Shown here: piece by piece, positions 17,810-27,565 of the stretch
How positions within the stretch are numbered: the stretch's first letter is position 1
Layout of the letters: each line of letters starts with the position of its first letter
Assembly: GCA_029880325.1 (NCBI GenBank)
Contig: JAOUOP010000052.1
Location: 1-55,875 of the forward strand
Origin: Myxococcales bacterium
GTDB lineage: Bacteria > Myxococcota_A > Polyangia > Polyangiales > JAFGIB01
Reading direction: 5' to 3'
DNA: 55,875 nt
Translations under genes and position numbers: made by a program
The notes under the pieces: generated by a model
Database searches by the model: none
What the model saw: the letters and a program-made list of their open reading frames with translations, nothing else
What the model was told of the DNA's origin: nothing

Positions 17810-19258
17810 TCATTTTCGGCGCCGTCTGCGCCGCCGCAGCATCAGCCCCAGGCTGGCCACGCCGGCCATGGCGCAAGCCAGGCCGGGCCCCGGGCGCGCC
17901 CCCGAACGCCCCACGCCGCAGCTGCCCGCGGTGGGCGACGCGACCTCGATCTCGTGGCGCACCTTTCCCACCCGGCCGTCGCCGGTGATCGCCAGGCCGG
18001 TCACGGCATGGAGGCCCGGGCGCAGCACCCGATGGCGCACCGCCGCCCGGCCAAAGGCGGTGCGACCGCCACCGAAGTTCAGGGCCAGGCGCGGCGCCAT
18101 GGTCCCGGCAGCGCCCGCAGGTGGCAGCACTTCCAGGGTCTGGCCGCTGTGGGGGCGCAGGGGTCGGGTCGTCAGCCGGGGGCTGAGCGCAGCGCCGGGC
18201 CGTCGCGACAGCCGCACGCGCGCGCCCGGCTCGAGCCGTACGAGGCCGACGATCAGGGGCTCGGAGGCGGCCGCCGCGCCCACGGCCGAGGCCGGATACC
18301 AGTCGATGGAGGCGCCTTCGACGGCGATGGCGCGGCCGTCGGCGCGGGCCAGGATCGGCAGCTCCAGCGGCGTCCCGGCCGCCGCTGGCAGCGACAGCCG
18401 CAGCCAGCCCTCACCGCGCGCCACCTGCAGCGGGGCCTGGCCCGCCCCGGTCGCGCTCCCGGCCGGCGGCGAGCGGGTCAGCTCCAGGCCCTCGGCGGCG
18501 GCGACGGCCCGGGCGCCGGCCTCGAACGGCAAGCGCCGGTCGTCGCAGTGCCCCGAAATCCAAAGCCGCGGGCCCAGCTGCAGCGCGAAGGCGCCGGCCT
18601 CGACCTCGAGCGCTGGCGCCGGTCTCACACCCAGGGCGGCGGGCGCTGGCGCTTCACCTGCCAGCCACAGATCCACCGGCAGCAGCGCCGCCTGCCCGGA
18701 TTGCGCCGGCCCCGGGCCGCGCCCGACGCGCGCCCCACTCCCGGGGGCCAACACGCGCACGGGGCCGCCCGAAAGCGGCAGCTCCTGGTCGGGCAGGCTC
18801 AGCCGCAGCTCGTAGCTGCCGGGCGCGACCCAAGCGGGCACGGCGATGCGCGCCCGGTAGACCATGGAGCGGGCGGCGTCGGGGCGCACGCCGTAGACCG
18901 AAAGCGGATGGCGGTGGGCGTCGGGGCTGAGGCCGGGATCCAGCGGCAGGCCGCCGCCACGCAGTTCTGCGTGCCAGCCGACCAGCACCCGGTCTTGCTG
19001 CACGCCCGGGGGCGGCGTCAGCGCCGTGGGCAGGGCCACGCGCACCACCAGGGTGGCGCCCGCGTGCACGAGGGCCGGCAGGCCCGGGCGCGGATAGCGC
19101 AGGGCGGCCTGGGCTGGAGGCGAAGGCGCCGGGTCGCAGTCGGGCAGCAGTCGCAGCCAGTCGCCCGCGGGCGTCGCGGGTGGTTGGGCCATGGCCACAG
19201 CCGGTGCCGTGGCCGCCAGTGCGATCCAGGGCCAGAGCTTCGAACGGACTGTCGTCAC
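17810..19258 (-). CDS. Secreted surface protein with MYXO-CTERM-like sorting tag
   Basis: 482 residues. GTG start at 19258, signal peptide ending near AVAMAQ, and a long beta-rich exterior with two or more Ig-like stretches (SYELRLSLPDQEL; GARVRLSRRPG). The C-terminus carries Cys447 in SCGVGRSG, a short Pro/Gly spacer, a hydrophobic helix (LACAMAGVASLGLML) and seven Arg then Lys. That is the MYXO-CTERM layout (invariant Cys, TM, Arg cluster), known to direct processing and surface display by myxosortases, which are CPBP-type membrane proteases. The start overlaps the stop of exactly such a protease gene (GTGA, 19255-19258), which suggests a dedicated pair. Function of the exterior is unknown. 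Confidence 0.8.
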   Translation of the reverse strand: MTTVRSKLWPWIALAATAPAVAMAQPPATPAGDWLRLLPDCDPAPSPPAQAALRYPRPGLPALVHAGATLVVRVALPTALTPPPGVQQDRVLVGWHAELRGGGLPLDPGLSPDAHRHPLSVYGVRPDAARSMVYRARIAVPAWVAPGSYELRLSLPDQELPLSGGPVRVLAPGSGARVGRGPGPAQSGQAALLPVDLWLAGEAPAPAALGVRPAPALEVEAGAFALQLGPRLWISGHCDDRRLPFEAGARAVAAAEGLELTRSPPAGSATGAGQAPLQVARGEGWLRLSLPAAAGTPLELPILARADGRAIAVEGASIDWYPASAVGAAAASEPLIVGLVRLEPGARVRLSRRPGAALSPRLTTRPLRPHSGQTLEVLPPAGAAGTMAPRLALNFGGGRTAFGRAAVRHRVLRPGLHAVTGLAITGDGRVGKVRHEIEVASPTAGSCGVGRSGARPGPGLACAMAGVASLGLMLRRRRRRRK

Positions 19259-20004
19259 CGCAGCACGAAGAAGACCATCAGGTCGTAGATGGTGTGGGTG
19301 TAGACGGCCACGGCGAAGCCCCGCGCCAGGTACAGCAGCGCCAGAAATACGCCCGCCAGGCTGCGAAAGATCAGCGCCTCCAGGGACAGCGGCTCGCCCA
19401 GCGGGCCCAGGTGATGCACGGCGGCAAAGGCCAGCGCCGAGATCAGCACGCTCAGGGTGAAAGCGCGCAGGGCGGAGACGGAACCAACGCGCATCGACAG
19501 CCGCGCCACGCCCGAGACCAGCAGCACGCGAAACATCAATTCCTCGTGAAAACCGGCGCCGGCCGCCATCACCAGCTTCTCGAGGGGCGTGAGGCTGGTC
19601 GCCAGGTCGGCTGCCAACCCGCTGACCAAAGCCGCCTCCATGCGCGCCGTGGCCCAGCCCACCGAGGCCAGCATCGCCAGCGCCCACAGCACGCTCTCGA
19701 CCAAGATCGGCACCAGCGCCACCGGCCGCAGCCGCCCGCGCGAGCGCAAAAGCCACATCGAAGTCAAAAGCGCCGCGCCCAGCCCCAGTGTCACCGCCAC
19801 ATAGCCGAGCACGCTGCGGTCGAGCAACTGCAGCGTCAACTCCGACAACCAGTCGACGCCGTTGCGCTTGTCCAGCAGCAGGATGCCCAGGTGGTAGAGC
19901 ACGAAGACCGGCACCGTCAGCGCCACGCTCGTCAGCGGATCGGGCCGATGGCGGCTGATGCGCTGGCCCAGCCGGTCGAGGGTGCGTGCGAGTCCTTGGG
20001 CCAC
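19255..20004 (-). CDS. CPBP-family (CAAX/Abi) glutamic intramembrane protease, candidate myxosortase
   Basis: About 249 residues from GTG 20004; the open frame extends to 20247, so the true start is uncertain. Several TM helices carry the CPBP motifs: EELMFR (EExxxR) in GFHEELMFRVLL at about 151-160, the His motif FAAVHH, and HTIYD near the C-terminus. This is the glutamic-protease fold of Rce1 and of MrtX-type myxosortases. Because the next gene starts inside this stop codon and encodes a MYXO-CTERM-like protein, I infer cleavage of that tag, with the Cys becoming the new lipid-modified end. Other CPBP roles such as bacteriocin immunity fit the context less well. Confidence 0.78.
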   Translation of the reverse strand: MAQGLARTLDRLGQRISRHRPDPLTSVALTVPVFVLYHLGILLLDKRNGVDWLSELTLQLLDRSVLGYVAVTLGLGAALLTSMWLLRSRGRLRPVALVPILVESVLWALAMLASVGWATARMEAALVSGLAADLATSLTPLEKLVMAAGAGFHEELMFRVLLVSGVARLSMRVGSVSALRAFTLSVLISALAFAAVHHLGPLGEPLSLEALIFRSLAGVFLALLYLARGFAVAVYTHTIYDLMVFFVLR

Positions 20005-20253
20005 GGGCTTGTGCGCGCGGGCGGGCCGACGCGCGCTGGCAGCATGACGCCAAGCGCGAGCGGCTGTCGAGTGGCAGCGGTGCGTGATGCCGCTCGCGCC
20101 CGGGGAGCCCCCGACTCGAACACGGCCTGAAACGGGCAGACCGAGCCCGGGGGCATGGGCAAGTCCACCCGCCGACGGAAACCGACCGCTCGCGATCGGC
20201 CGGTGGACGTCATAACCCCATCGAAAGTCCTGGGTCCGGAAAGCCAAGGGCGG

Positions 20254-21711
20254 TCAAGGGCTCGACGCCCGTCCGACATGGGACTGCAGCGCGGCCCCAC
20301 CCTCGCAGTTCGGGTCTCCGCTCCTGTGCCCCACGCGTCGTTCGGGTGCCGGCGTGAGTTCCACCACGAAAAGGGCCAGGAGCGGGCCGAACCAGACGCT
20401 GTAATTGTTGTGCAGGATCTGTGAGCCGGCCAACAAGGCCATGTGGGCGACGAGTAGGTAGTCCATGAAAGGCCGCACCGCGAAGCGAGCACGCGCGGCG
20501 CGCGCGAGGAAGCCGAGCATGACCACCGCGAAGGCCGCGGCGTGCAGCGGGCGAGCCCAGGCCGGAAGGTAGAACGCCAGTGACGTGGTGTTGCCGCCTC
20601 GTGTCAGCGGAAACATGACGACATTGTCGAATAGACCTCGAGCGTCCCAAACCAGGAAGGGCAGATAGGGCGTGATGGCGCAGGCCGCGAACAGCAGCCA
20701 ACAGCGCCTGGGCAGAGTCAACAACAAAGGGAGGTAGAGCAGTGTCGGCAGTAGCTTGGCACCCACGGCGCAGCCCAGCAGCATGGCCACCACGGCCCCG
20801 TGGCCGCGCAGCCAGAGCCACAGGGCTGCCAGGCACAACACCGTCGCGGTGCCATCGAGCGCGGAGGTGCGCAACAGGTTGTCGCGGAGCATGGGCACCG
20901 AGAGCAGCAGTGCGAGTGCGAGCCAGTGCACGCCCGTATGGGCACCGGCTCGCACTCGCGCGGCCAGCCAGACCAGGCCGCAGATCAGGGCGAACAACAG
21001 GTCCTGGGTGACGAACACGCCGACCTTCCCGAACAGGGCGACGCCGGGGGCAAAGGTGGCCAGGGTCAGCGGACCATATTTGAACCCCAGGCTGTCGAAC
21101 CCGAGGGCCGCGTCGGCACAAGCGAGGCGCGACTCCACGCGCGGCATGAGCTGTTGGGCGGCGTGCAGGTCGTCCTGCCACCACAGACGCGTCGCCAGCT
21201 GCAGCATCTGCCGGCGCCAGCGCTCGTGTTCGCTCGCAGGGGCCTCCCGAGCCGGCGGCTCCACGGGAAAGTGCAGGCACCCGCTGTGATAGTGCCGCTG
21301 GATGAGCTGGATATAGTACTTCGGGTCCAGCAGCACCCCGCGCGCGTAGGGATTGACCTCCGGAAAATGGCGAAGCGCGCGGTAGAGCGTCTGCCCTTGA
21401 TCGAGCTTGATGATATCGGCCTCGTGGGTCCTGCGATTCCAGTCCGCCGCTGCGTAGGCGTGGTATGCCAGCGACAGAACCACGAACAACGCCACTGCCT
21501 GCCGCGCCGCGCGCGGCAACACGAGGGGCGTTACCGAGGAGCGGCGGGCGCGAGCCAGCGAGAGGCCCACGACCATGCACGCGATCAGCGATCCTCCTCG
21601 CAGCAGCCCCCAGCCGAAGTCGAATTGCGCGAAACCATGGCCGACAGCAAAGACCAGTAAACTCCAGGAGAAGAGTGAGACCCGCCAATCCATGACGCGC
21701 GACATAGTCAT
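20254..21711 (-). CDS. Polytopic membrane glycosyltransferase-like protein (GT87/DUF2029 type)
   Basis: About 485 residues with eleven or more hydrophobic segments and a large loop between the early helices (LYRALRHFPEVNPYARG). The segment VGAKLLPTLLYLPLLL resembles the KxxP motif of GT-C enzymes of the GT87 group, which use polyprenyl-phosphate mannose. An Asp-Gly in TSALDGTA follows a membrane stretch. No clear DxD is seen. The start was taken as ATG 21711, with ATG 21705 also possible; no convincing ribosome-binding site precedes either. It lies downstream of the sigma-54 activator gene across a hairpin. Confidence 0.65.
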   Translation of the reverse strand: MTMSRVMDWRVSLFSWSLLVFAVGHGFAQFDFGWGLLRGGSLIACMVVGLSLARARRSSVTPLVLPRAARQAVALFVVLSLAYHAYAAADWNRRTHEADIIKLDQGQTLYRALRHFPEVNPYARGVLLDPKYYIQLIQRHYHSGCLHFPVEPPAREAPASEHERWRRQMLQLATRLWWQDDLHAAQQLMPRVESRLACADAALGFDSLGFKYGPLTLATFAPGVALFGKVGVFVTQDLLFALICGLVWLAARVRAGAHTGVHWLALALLLSVPMLRDNLLRTSALDGTATVLCLAALWLWLRGHGAVVAMLLGCAVGAKLLPTLLYLPLLLTLPRRCWLLFAACAITPYLPFLVWDARGLFDNVVMFPLTRGGNTTSLAFYLPAWARPLHAAAFAVVMLGFLARAARARFAVRPFMDYLLVAHMALLAGSQILHNNYSVWFGPLLALFVVELTPAPERRVGHRSGDPNCEGGAALQSHVGRASSP

Positions 21712-21758
21712 ACGGGGGGGGCGTCGACAGCAACTCGTCGCCGCTTTGCTGCAACGGG

Positions 21759-21780
21759 GCAAAGGGCGCGCGCCCTTTGC
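21759..21780. terminator. 22-bp perfect palindrome after the sigma-54 activator gene
   Basis: GCAAAGGGCGC is followed at once by its exact reverse complement. It lies 9 bases beyond the stop of the activator gene (minus strand) and before the next minus-strand gene. There is no T-run, so intrinsic termination is uncertain; it may be an RNA-stabilising hairpin. Confidence 0.45.
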
Positions 21781-21788
21781 GGCGGTGC

Positions 21789-23147
<1,359 letters not shown>

Positions 23148-23319
23148 CGCCGTCGCATCCCTTCCCGCACCGTCCACTGAGTATGTGCAAAAATTGCCGG
23201 CAAGCAACGCATATTTTGCAGGCCACACAAACATTTTCTCGCGCTTCGGCGGACCCGGAGCCCAGCAAGTGCCTCGCTGTGCGATCGGCAAGCTTGTTGC
23301 GGGTAGTCGACAACGAAGT

Positions 23320-23335
23320 TGGCACCATGTAGGCA
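23320..23335 (+). promoter_or_regulatory. Candidate sigma-54 promoter (-24/-12)
   Basis: TGGCACCATGTAGGCA has the full TGGCAC -24 half and the required 10-base spacing from GG to GC, with AGGCA for the TTGCA -12 half. It points to the VWA lipoprotein gene and lies in the divergent region of a sigma-54 activator. The distance to the ATG is long (about 400 bases). Confidence 0.4.
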
Positions 23336-23479
23336 AGTGGCGCCGAAATTTCCGACAATTGGTAGCCGCAGAACTGGCCTGTAACTTGCATCGAGTCGGT
23401 TTGCGTTCGCCCATCGCCGTCCCGAGGCGCTGGAAAGGCGCAGAAACGCTTGGATTTTTAGCTGTGCAACGATTGATCT

Positions 23480-23495
23480 TGGCAGCGCGTGAGCA
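23480..23495 (+). promoter_or_regulatory. Second candidate sigma-54 promoter (weaker)
   Basis: TGGCAGCGCGTGAGCA keeps GG and GC ten bases apart but departs from consensus in the -12 half. It is closer to the lipoprotein start (about 245 bases) than the first candidate. Confidence 0.3.
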
Positions 23496-23741
23496 CTAAG
23501 GTATGGGCCGATGGGCCCTGGGAATGCTGGCTCCTGTGTTTTCAGCGCAGGGGATGGTGACCGGAGTGAGCCGCGCTGACGTCGTGCCCACGGCAGGTTT
23601 TGACAAGGATCGGCGATACGAACGATCCACGAGGGATTACGGAAGATGTCGCGATTCAAATCCAGGATGGAGCGTCCCGAGCGGGGGTTCGCAGGTAATG
23701 GTTCAAGCACTGGCTCAAGCAGTGATTCAAACGGAGGAGCG

Positions 23742-25727
23742 ATGATGTTTTCAGCACGCAGCCGGTATGCGCAGATGTGCGTAGCTGTCGTTGCCATGGC
23801 GCTGGCCCTCGGCGGTTGCCTCGAGCGCAAGCTCAAGCCGCTCAACCCGTGCCTGGTCTCCGGCGTCGTCGCCGAGATCGCGGTCACCAACATCGACAAG
23901 GTCGACCTGCTGTTCGTGGTCGATAACTCCGGGTCGATGCGCGAGGAGCAGGTGGCCCTGGCCCGCGAGTTTCCGAAGCTGGTCCAGGTCTTGGCCAGCG
24001 GCGACCGCGACTTCGACGGCATGAACGACTTCCCCCCCGCCAAGGACCTGCACCTGGGCGTCGTTTCCTCGGACATGGGCCTGGTGGGCATCCAGGGCAT
24101 CCCCGGCTGCGAGGGCCTGGGCGACGACGGCATCATGAACTCGATTCCCGGTCCCGGCGCCACCGGTTGCCAGACGAGCTACCCGCCCTTCATCTCCTAC
24201 ACCGCCGGCGTCAACACGCCCGAGCAGGCGGCCAGCGATTTCGGCTGTATCGCGTCGCTCGGCACCGAGGGCTGCGGCTTCGAGCAGCAGCTGGAAGCCG
24301 GCCTCAAGGCGCTGTGGCCCGAGACCGACATCGACCCGGCGACAGGCCTGCCGTTCGCCGAAAACCGCATCCTCTTCCTGGGCGACGCCGCCGGCTTCGG
24401 CCGTTTCGGTCACGGCGACCGCGAGAACAACGGCTTCCTGCGCAACGACCCGGTGCAGGGCATCTCGCTCATCGCCATCGTCATGGTCACCGACGAGGAG
24501 GACTGCTCCTCGGCTGACACCCGCCACTTCACGCCCGAGCAATACCTACCGCCGGGCGACCCGCTGGCGATGCAGGACCTGAACCTGCGCTGCTTCCACA
24601 ACAAGCAGAACCTCTACGACCTCGATCGCTACGTCAACGGCTTCCGCGCCCTGCGTCCGGGCCAAGAGAACCTGGTGATTTTCGCTGCCATCGCCGGCGT
24701 GCCCCCGGACCTGGTCTCGTCCGAGGCCCTGTCCAGGATCGATTTTGGCGACCAGGCCTCGCGCGACAACCACTACGCCACGATCCTGGCTGACCAACGC
24801 ATGCAGGAGGTTCCGGACCCCACGCGCACGCCCGAGCAGGGCGGCAACCTCACCCCCTCCTGCGTCACCGATAACGGCAAGGCCTACCCGCCGCGGCGTT
24901 TCGTGGAGGTCGCCCAGCGCTTCGGCGAAAACGGCGTCATCCAGTCGATCTGCCAGGATGACTTCGGCCCCGCCATGGACGCCATCATCGAGGTCATCGC
25001 CAAGCAGCTCGGCGCCGTCTGCCTGCCGCGCCCGCTGGTGCGCAACAGCGACGGCTTCGTCGGCTGCAACGTGGTCTGGGAGCTGCCGCCGCCCAACCAG
25101 GCGCCGGCCAACACCCCGACCACCTGTGGTCAGCAGGGCTGGGAGTTCCTCCGGGTGCCCGAAGGTCGCGACACCGTCTCCGACAAGGGCGGTCAGGTTT
25201 GCACCGTCGCTCAGCTGTCGGTCGTGGGCGACACGACGGGCGCCAGCAAGGAAGGCGACAACGAGGGCTGGTACTACGACAACTTCTCCGAGGAGGTCAT
25301 GAAGGAGTGCACCGGCGACGAGAAGCAGCGGGTGGCCTTCACGCCCAAGGCCAAACCGCCCACCGGTGTCACGGTCAAGCTCGAGTGCTTGAACGAGGCC
25401 CAGACCTTGGCCGACAACCGCACCGACGTGACGCCGGGCATCGAGCAGCCCTCGGTGGGTGATCCCTGCAAGGACGTGGTGATCAACGGCCGCGAGGTCA
25501 CCGACGACGCGGCCTGCGCTGTGCGCCTGGCCGACGGCACTGACGACACCACAATGTTCTGCCACCCGAAGCTGAACGTCTGCGTCAGGTCCTGCTCCAC
25601 CGACGCCGACTGCCCGGCCGCCTGGGTCTGCGACGACCGCGGTCCGACACTGTCGGAAACCGCCGATCCGGAAACCCGTCCCAACGGCAGCCCGATCTGC
25701 GTCAACCCCACCTGCGGCAGCGGCTGA
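23742..25727 (+). CDS. VWA-domain Cys-rich lipoprotein
   Basis: 661 residues. Start at ATG 23742, eight bases after a strong GGAGGAG. Lipobox ALGGC near residue 26. A von Willebrand A domain follows, with the MIDAS motif in LLFVVDNSGSMREEQ (about 55-70) and a second metal-site segment VMVTDEEDCSS. The C-terminal third is Cys-rich and ends in a NPTCGSG tail with Cys pairs (CVRSCSTDADCPAAWVC) like those of Myxococcota surface proteins. It probably binds metal and a protein partner on the cell surface. Possibly controlled by the adjacent sigma-54 activator. Confidence 0.85.
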   Translation: MMFSARSRYAQMCVAVVAMALALGGCLERKLKPLNPCLVSGVVAEIAVTNIDKVDLLFVVDNSGSMREEQVALAREFPKLVQVLASGDRDFDGMNDFPPAKDLHLGVVSSDMGLVGIQGIPGCEGLGDDGIMNSIPGPGATGCQTSYPPFISYTAGVNTPEQAASDFGCIASLGTEGCGFEQQLEAGLKALWPETDIDPATGLPFAENRILFLGDAAGFGRFGHGDRENNGFLRNDPVQGISLIAIVMVTDEEDCSSADTRHFTPEQYLPPGDPLAMQDLNLRCFHNKQNLYDLDRYVNGFRALRPGQENLVIFAAIAGVPPDLVSSEALSRIDFGDQASRDNHYATILADQRMQEVPDPTRTPEQGGNLTPSCVTDNGKAYPPRRFVEVAQRFGENGVIQSICQDDFGPAMDAIIEVIAKQLGAVCLPRPLVRNSDGFVGCNVVWELPPPNQAPANTPTTCGQQGWEFLRVPEGRDTVSDKGGQVCTVAQLSVVGDTTGASKEGDNEGWYYDNFSEEVMKECTGDEKQRVAFTPKAKPPTGVTVKLECLNEAQTLADNRTDVTPGIEQPSVGDPCKDVVINGREVTDDAACAVRLADGTDDTTMFCHPKLNVCVRSCSTDADCPAAWVCDDRGPTLSETADPETRPNGSPICVNPTCGSG

Positions 25728-25750
25728 GCCCGCCCGCGGGATTCCACAGC

Positions 25751-25792
25751 ACGGGCCGTGCACCTCTCCTGGTGCGCGGCCCGTCGCGTTTT
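25751..25792 (+). terminator. Rho-independent terminator after the VWA lipoprotein gene
   Basis: A 14-bp stem (25751-25764 with 25771-25784, one G-T type mismatch) with a 6-base loop, followed by CGCGTTTT. It lies 24 bases after the stop codon. Confidence 0.75.
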
Positions 25793-25804
25793 GGGGGGTG
25801 GCGG

Positions 25805-25880
25805 GGGTGGCGGCCGCCACCCTTCCGCCGGCGGCCGCCGCTTCTGGGAGCGTCCTGGCGCTCGTAAGTGCTTGAAATCA
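25805..25880 (+). repeat. Solo copy (B) of the IS91-type element end
   Basis: This 76-base block lines up without gaps to the minus strand of 1071-1146. The 18-base palindrome GGGTGGCGGCCGCCACCC is identical, the next 17 bases match at 16, the middle 26 have drifted, and the final AAGTGCTTGAAATCA is identical. I count about 58 of 76 matches. No transposase follows; comM starts 44 bases later. It is either a one-ended transposition product, a decayed insertion or a MITE-like derivative. Confidence 0.7.
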
Positions 25881-25923
25881 TTGATCGCGATTTTCGGCAC
25901 GGCGTTTGAAATAGGCCGGGCTC

Positions 25924-27477
25924 ATGATCAGCCCCGTACAATCCGGAACCCTCAGCGGCATCGAAGCCCGTGGGGTCCAGGTCGAGGTCAGCCCCATCCG
26001 CGGTCTACCCGGTTTCGATGTCGTCGGCCTGCCCGAGGCGGCCGTGCGCGAAAGCCGCGTGCGCGTGCAGGCGGCCCTCATGAATGCCGGCTACGCCCTG
26101 CCCGAGCAGCGCTTCGTGGTGAACCTGGCGCCCGCCGACCTGCGCAAGACCGGCTCGGCCTTCGACCTGGCCATCGCCATCGCGCTGTTGGCCCAGTGCG
26201 GCATGTGCGCGCCCAACAAGCTGGCCGAGACGCTGATCATTGGTGAGCTCTCCCTCGACGGCCACCTGCGCCCGGTGCGCGGCCTGTTGCCCCAGCTGCG
26301 CGGCGCCCAGGCGCGCGGGCTGGCCGCGGCCATCGTGCCTGACGGCGACTCGGCCTGGTCGGAGCTGGTTGCGGGCATGGAAGTGCGCTGCGCCGCCCAC
26401 CTGCGCGAAGTGGTCGCGTTCCTCGGCGCCGAAGGCCAGCTCGCCTTGCCGCCCCGGCTCGGCGCACCGACCGACGACGACGGCGCCGATCTTTGCGACG
26501 TGCGCGGTCAGCATGGGGCCAAACGCGCCCTGGAGATCGCCGCCGCCGGCAACCACAACCTGCTGATGATCGGCCCGCCCGGCACCGGCAAGACCATGCT
26601 GGCGCGGAGGCTGCCGGGTATCCTGCCCCTGCCCGAGCGCCACGAAGCCCTCGAGATCGCCACCATCGCCTCCGCCGCCGGCTTCATCAGCCCCAGCGCG
26701 CGCCGCCAGCGCCGCCCCTTCCGCGCCCCCCACCACAGCTGCAGCGATGCGGCCCTGGTCGGCGGCGGCGACCCCATCCGCCCCGGCGAAGTCACCCTGG
26801 CCCACCGCGGCGTGCTCTTTTTGGACGAGCTACCCGAGTTCCGCCGCAACGCCCTGGAGTCGCTGCGCCCGGTGATGGAAGCCGGCCTGGCCGAGGTCGT
26901 GCGCGTGCGCGACCGGGCCGTGATGCCGGCCAATCCCCTGATCGTCGCCGCCATGAATCCCTGCCCCTGCGGCTACCATGGCCACAAAAAACGCATCTGC
27001 CGCTGCGGCCCTGACCGCATCGACAGCTACCGCGCACGCATCTCGGGGCCCCTGCTCGACCGTTTCGACCTGCACGTGGCGCTGCCGGCCATCGACGTCG
27101 AGCAGCTCGAATGCCGCGAGCCTCTAGAAGATTCTGTCCAGGTGCGGGCGCGCGTCATCGCGGCCCGCGACTACGCCGGCCTGCGCGTCGCCAGCGAGCG
27201 AAAAAAGCACGGCGCTGACCGCCGCACCCCCCAGCAGCGCCTGGCCGACGCCCTGGAGCCCGAGGCCCGCTCGCTGCTGCACCGGGCGATGCAGAAGCTA
27301 CAGCTGAGCCTGCGCGCCTACGACAAAGTCCTGCGCGTCAGCCGCACGCTTGCCGACCTCGAGCAAAGCGAAATCGTGCGCCCCGACCACGTGGCCGAAG
27401 CCGTCCAGTACCGCCTGCTCGACCGCCCCGAGCCCCCCGCCCGCGCGCGCGTCCCGGCCGTCGCCACCTCGCGCTGA
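25924..27477 (+). CDS. comM: ComM/YifB-type Mg-chelatase-like AAA+ ATPase
   Basis: 517 residues, the usual length. An N-terminal Lon-like S5 domain (VEVSPIRGLPGFDVVGLPE) is followed by an AAA+ core with Walker A GPPGTGKT (about 217), Walker B LFLDELPEF, the Cys-rich MNPCPCGYHGHKKRICRC segment, and LLDRFDLHV. ComM is a hexameric helicase that drives branch migration during natural transformation. It lies 88 bp upstream of recA on the same strand. Start ATG 25924. Confidence 0.93.
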   Translation: MISPVQSGTLSGIEARGVQVEVSPIRGLPGFDVVGLPEAAVRESRVRVQAALMNAGYALPEQRFVVNLAPADLRKTGSAFDLAIAIALLAQCGMCAPNKLAETLIIGELSLDGHLRPVRGLLPQLRGAQARGLAAAIVPDGDSAWSELVAGMEVRCAAHLREVVAFLGAEGQLALPPRLGAPTDDDGADLCDVRGQHGAKRALEIAAAGNHNLLMIGPPGTGKTMLARRLPGILPLPERHEALEIATIASAAGFISPSARRQRRPFRAPHHSCSDAALVGGGDPIRPGEVTLAHRGVLFLDELPEFRRNALESLRPVMEAGLAEVVRVRDRAVMPANPLIVAAMNPCPCGYHGHKKRICRCGPDRIDSYRARISGPLLDRFDLHVALPAIDVEQLECREPLEDSVQVRARVIAARDYAGLRVASERKKHGADRRTPQQRLADALEPEARSLLHRAMQKLQLSLRAYDKVLRVSRTLADLEQSEIVRPDHVAEAVQYRLLDRPEPPARARVPAVATSR

Positions 27478-27565
27478 ACGCGCTCGCGACAACAATTTTC
27501 GGGCACCGCTGGTGCCTCATCTCTAGCCGTTCAACTCACAGACAATATCTCCAGGAGAATCCCCC

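Larger units (their letters stand above)
23148..23741. other. 594-bp divergent intergenic region with AT-richer patches
   Basis: No convincing coding frame. The stretch is less GC-rich than its neighbours near 23185-23245 and holds two GG-N10-GC sigma-54-like elements on the plus strand. The last 40 bases form the ribosome-binding region of the VWA lipoprotein gene. It serves as the shared control region of the activator and the lipoprotein. Confidence 0.6.

Noticed and set aside
17810..20053. A 747-residue open frame on the minus strand
   Set aside because: The first 265 residues are a shadow of the CPBP gene; the signal peptide at GTG 19258 gives the real start.
27478..27565. A Myxococcus-type LexA box ahead of recA
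   Set aside because: GTTCA is present, but too few of the other consensus positions match.
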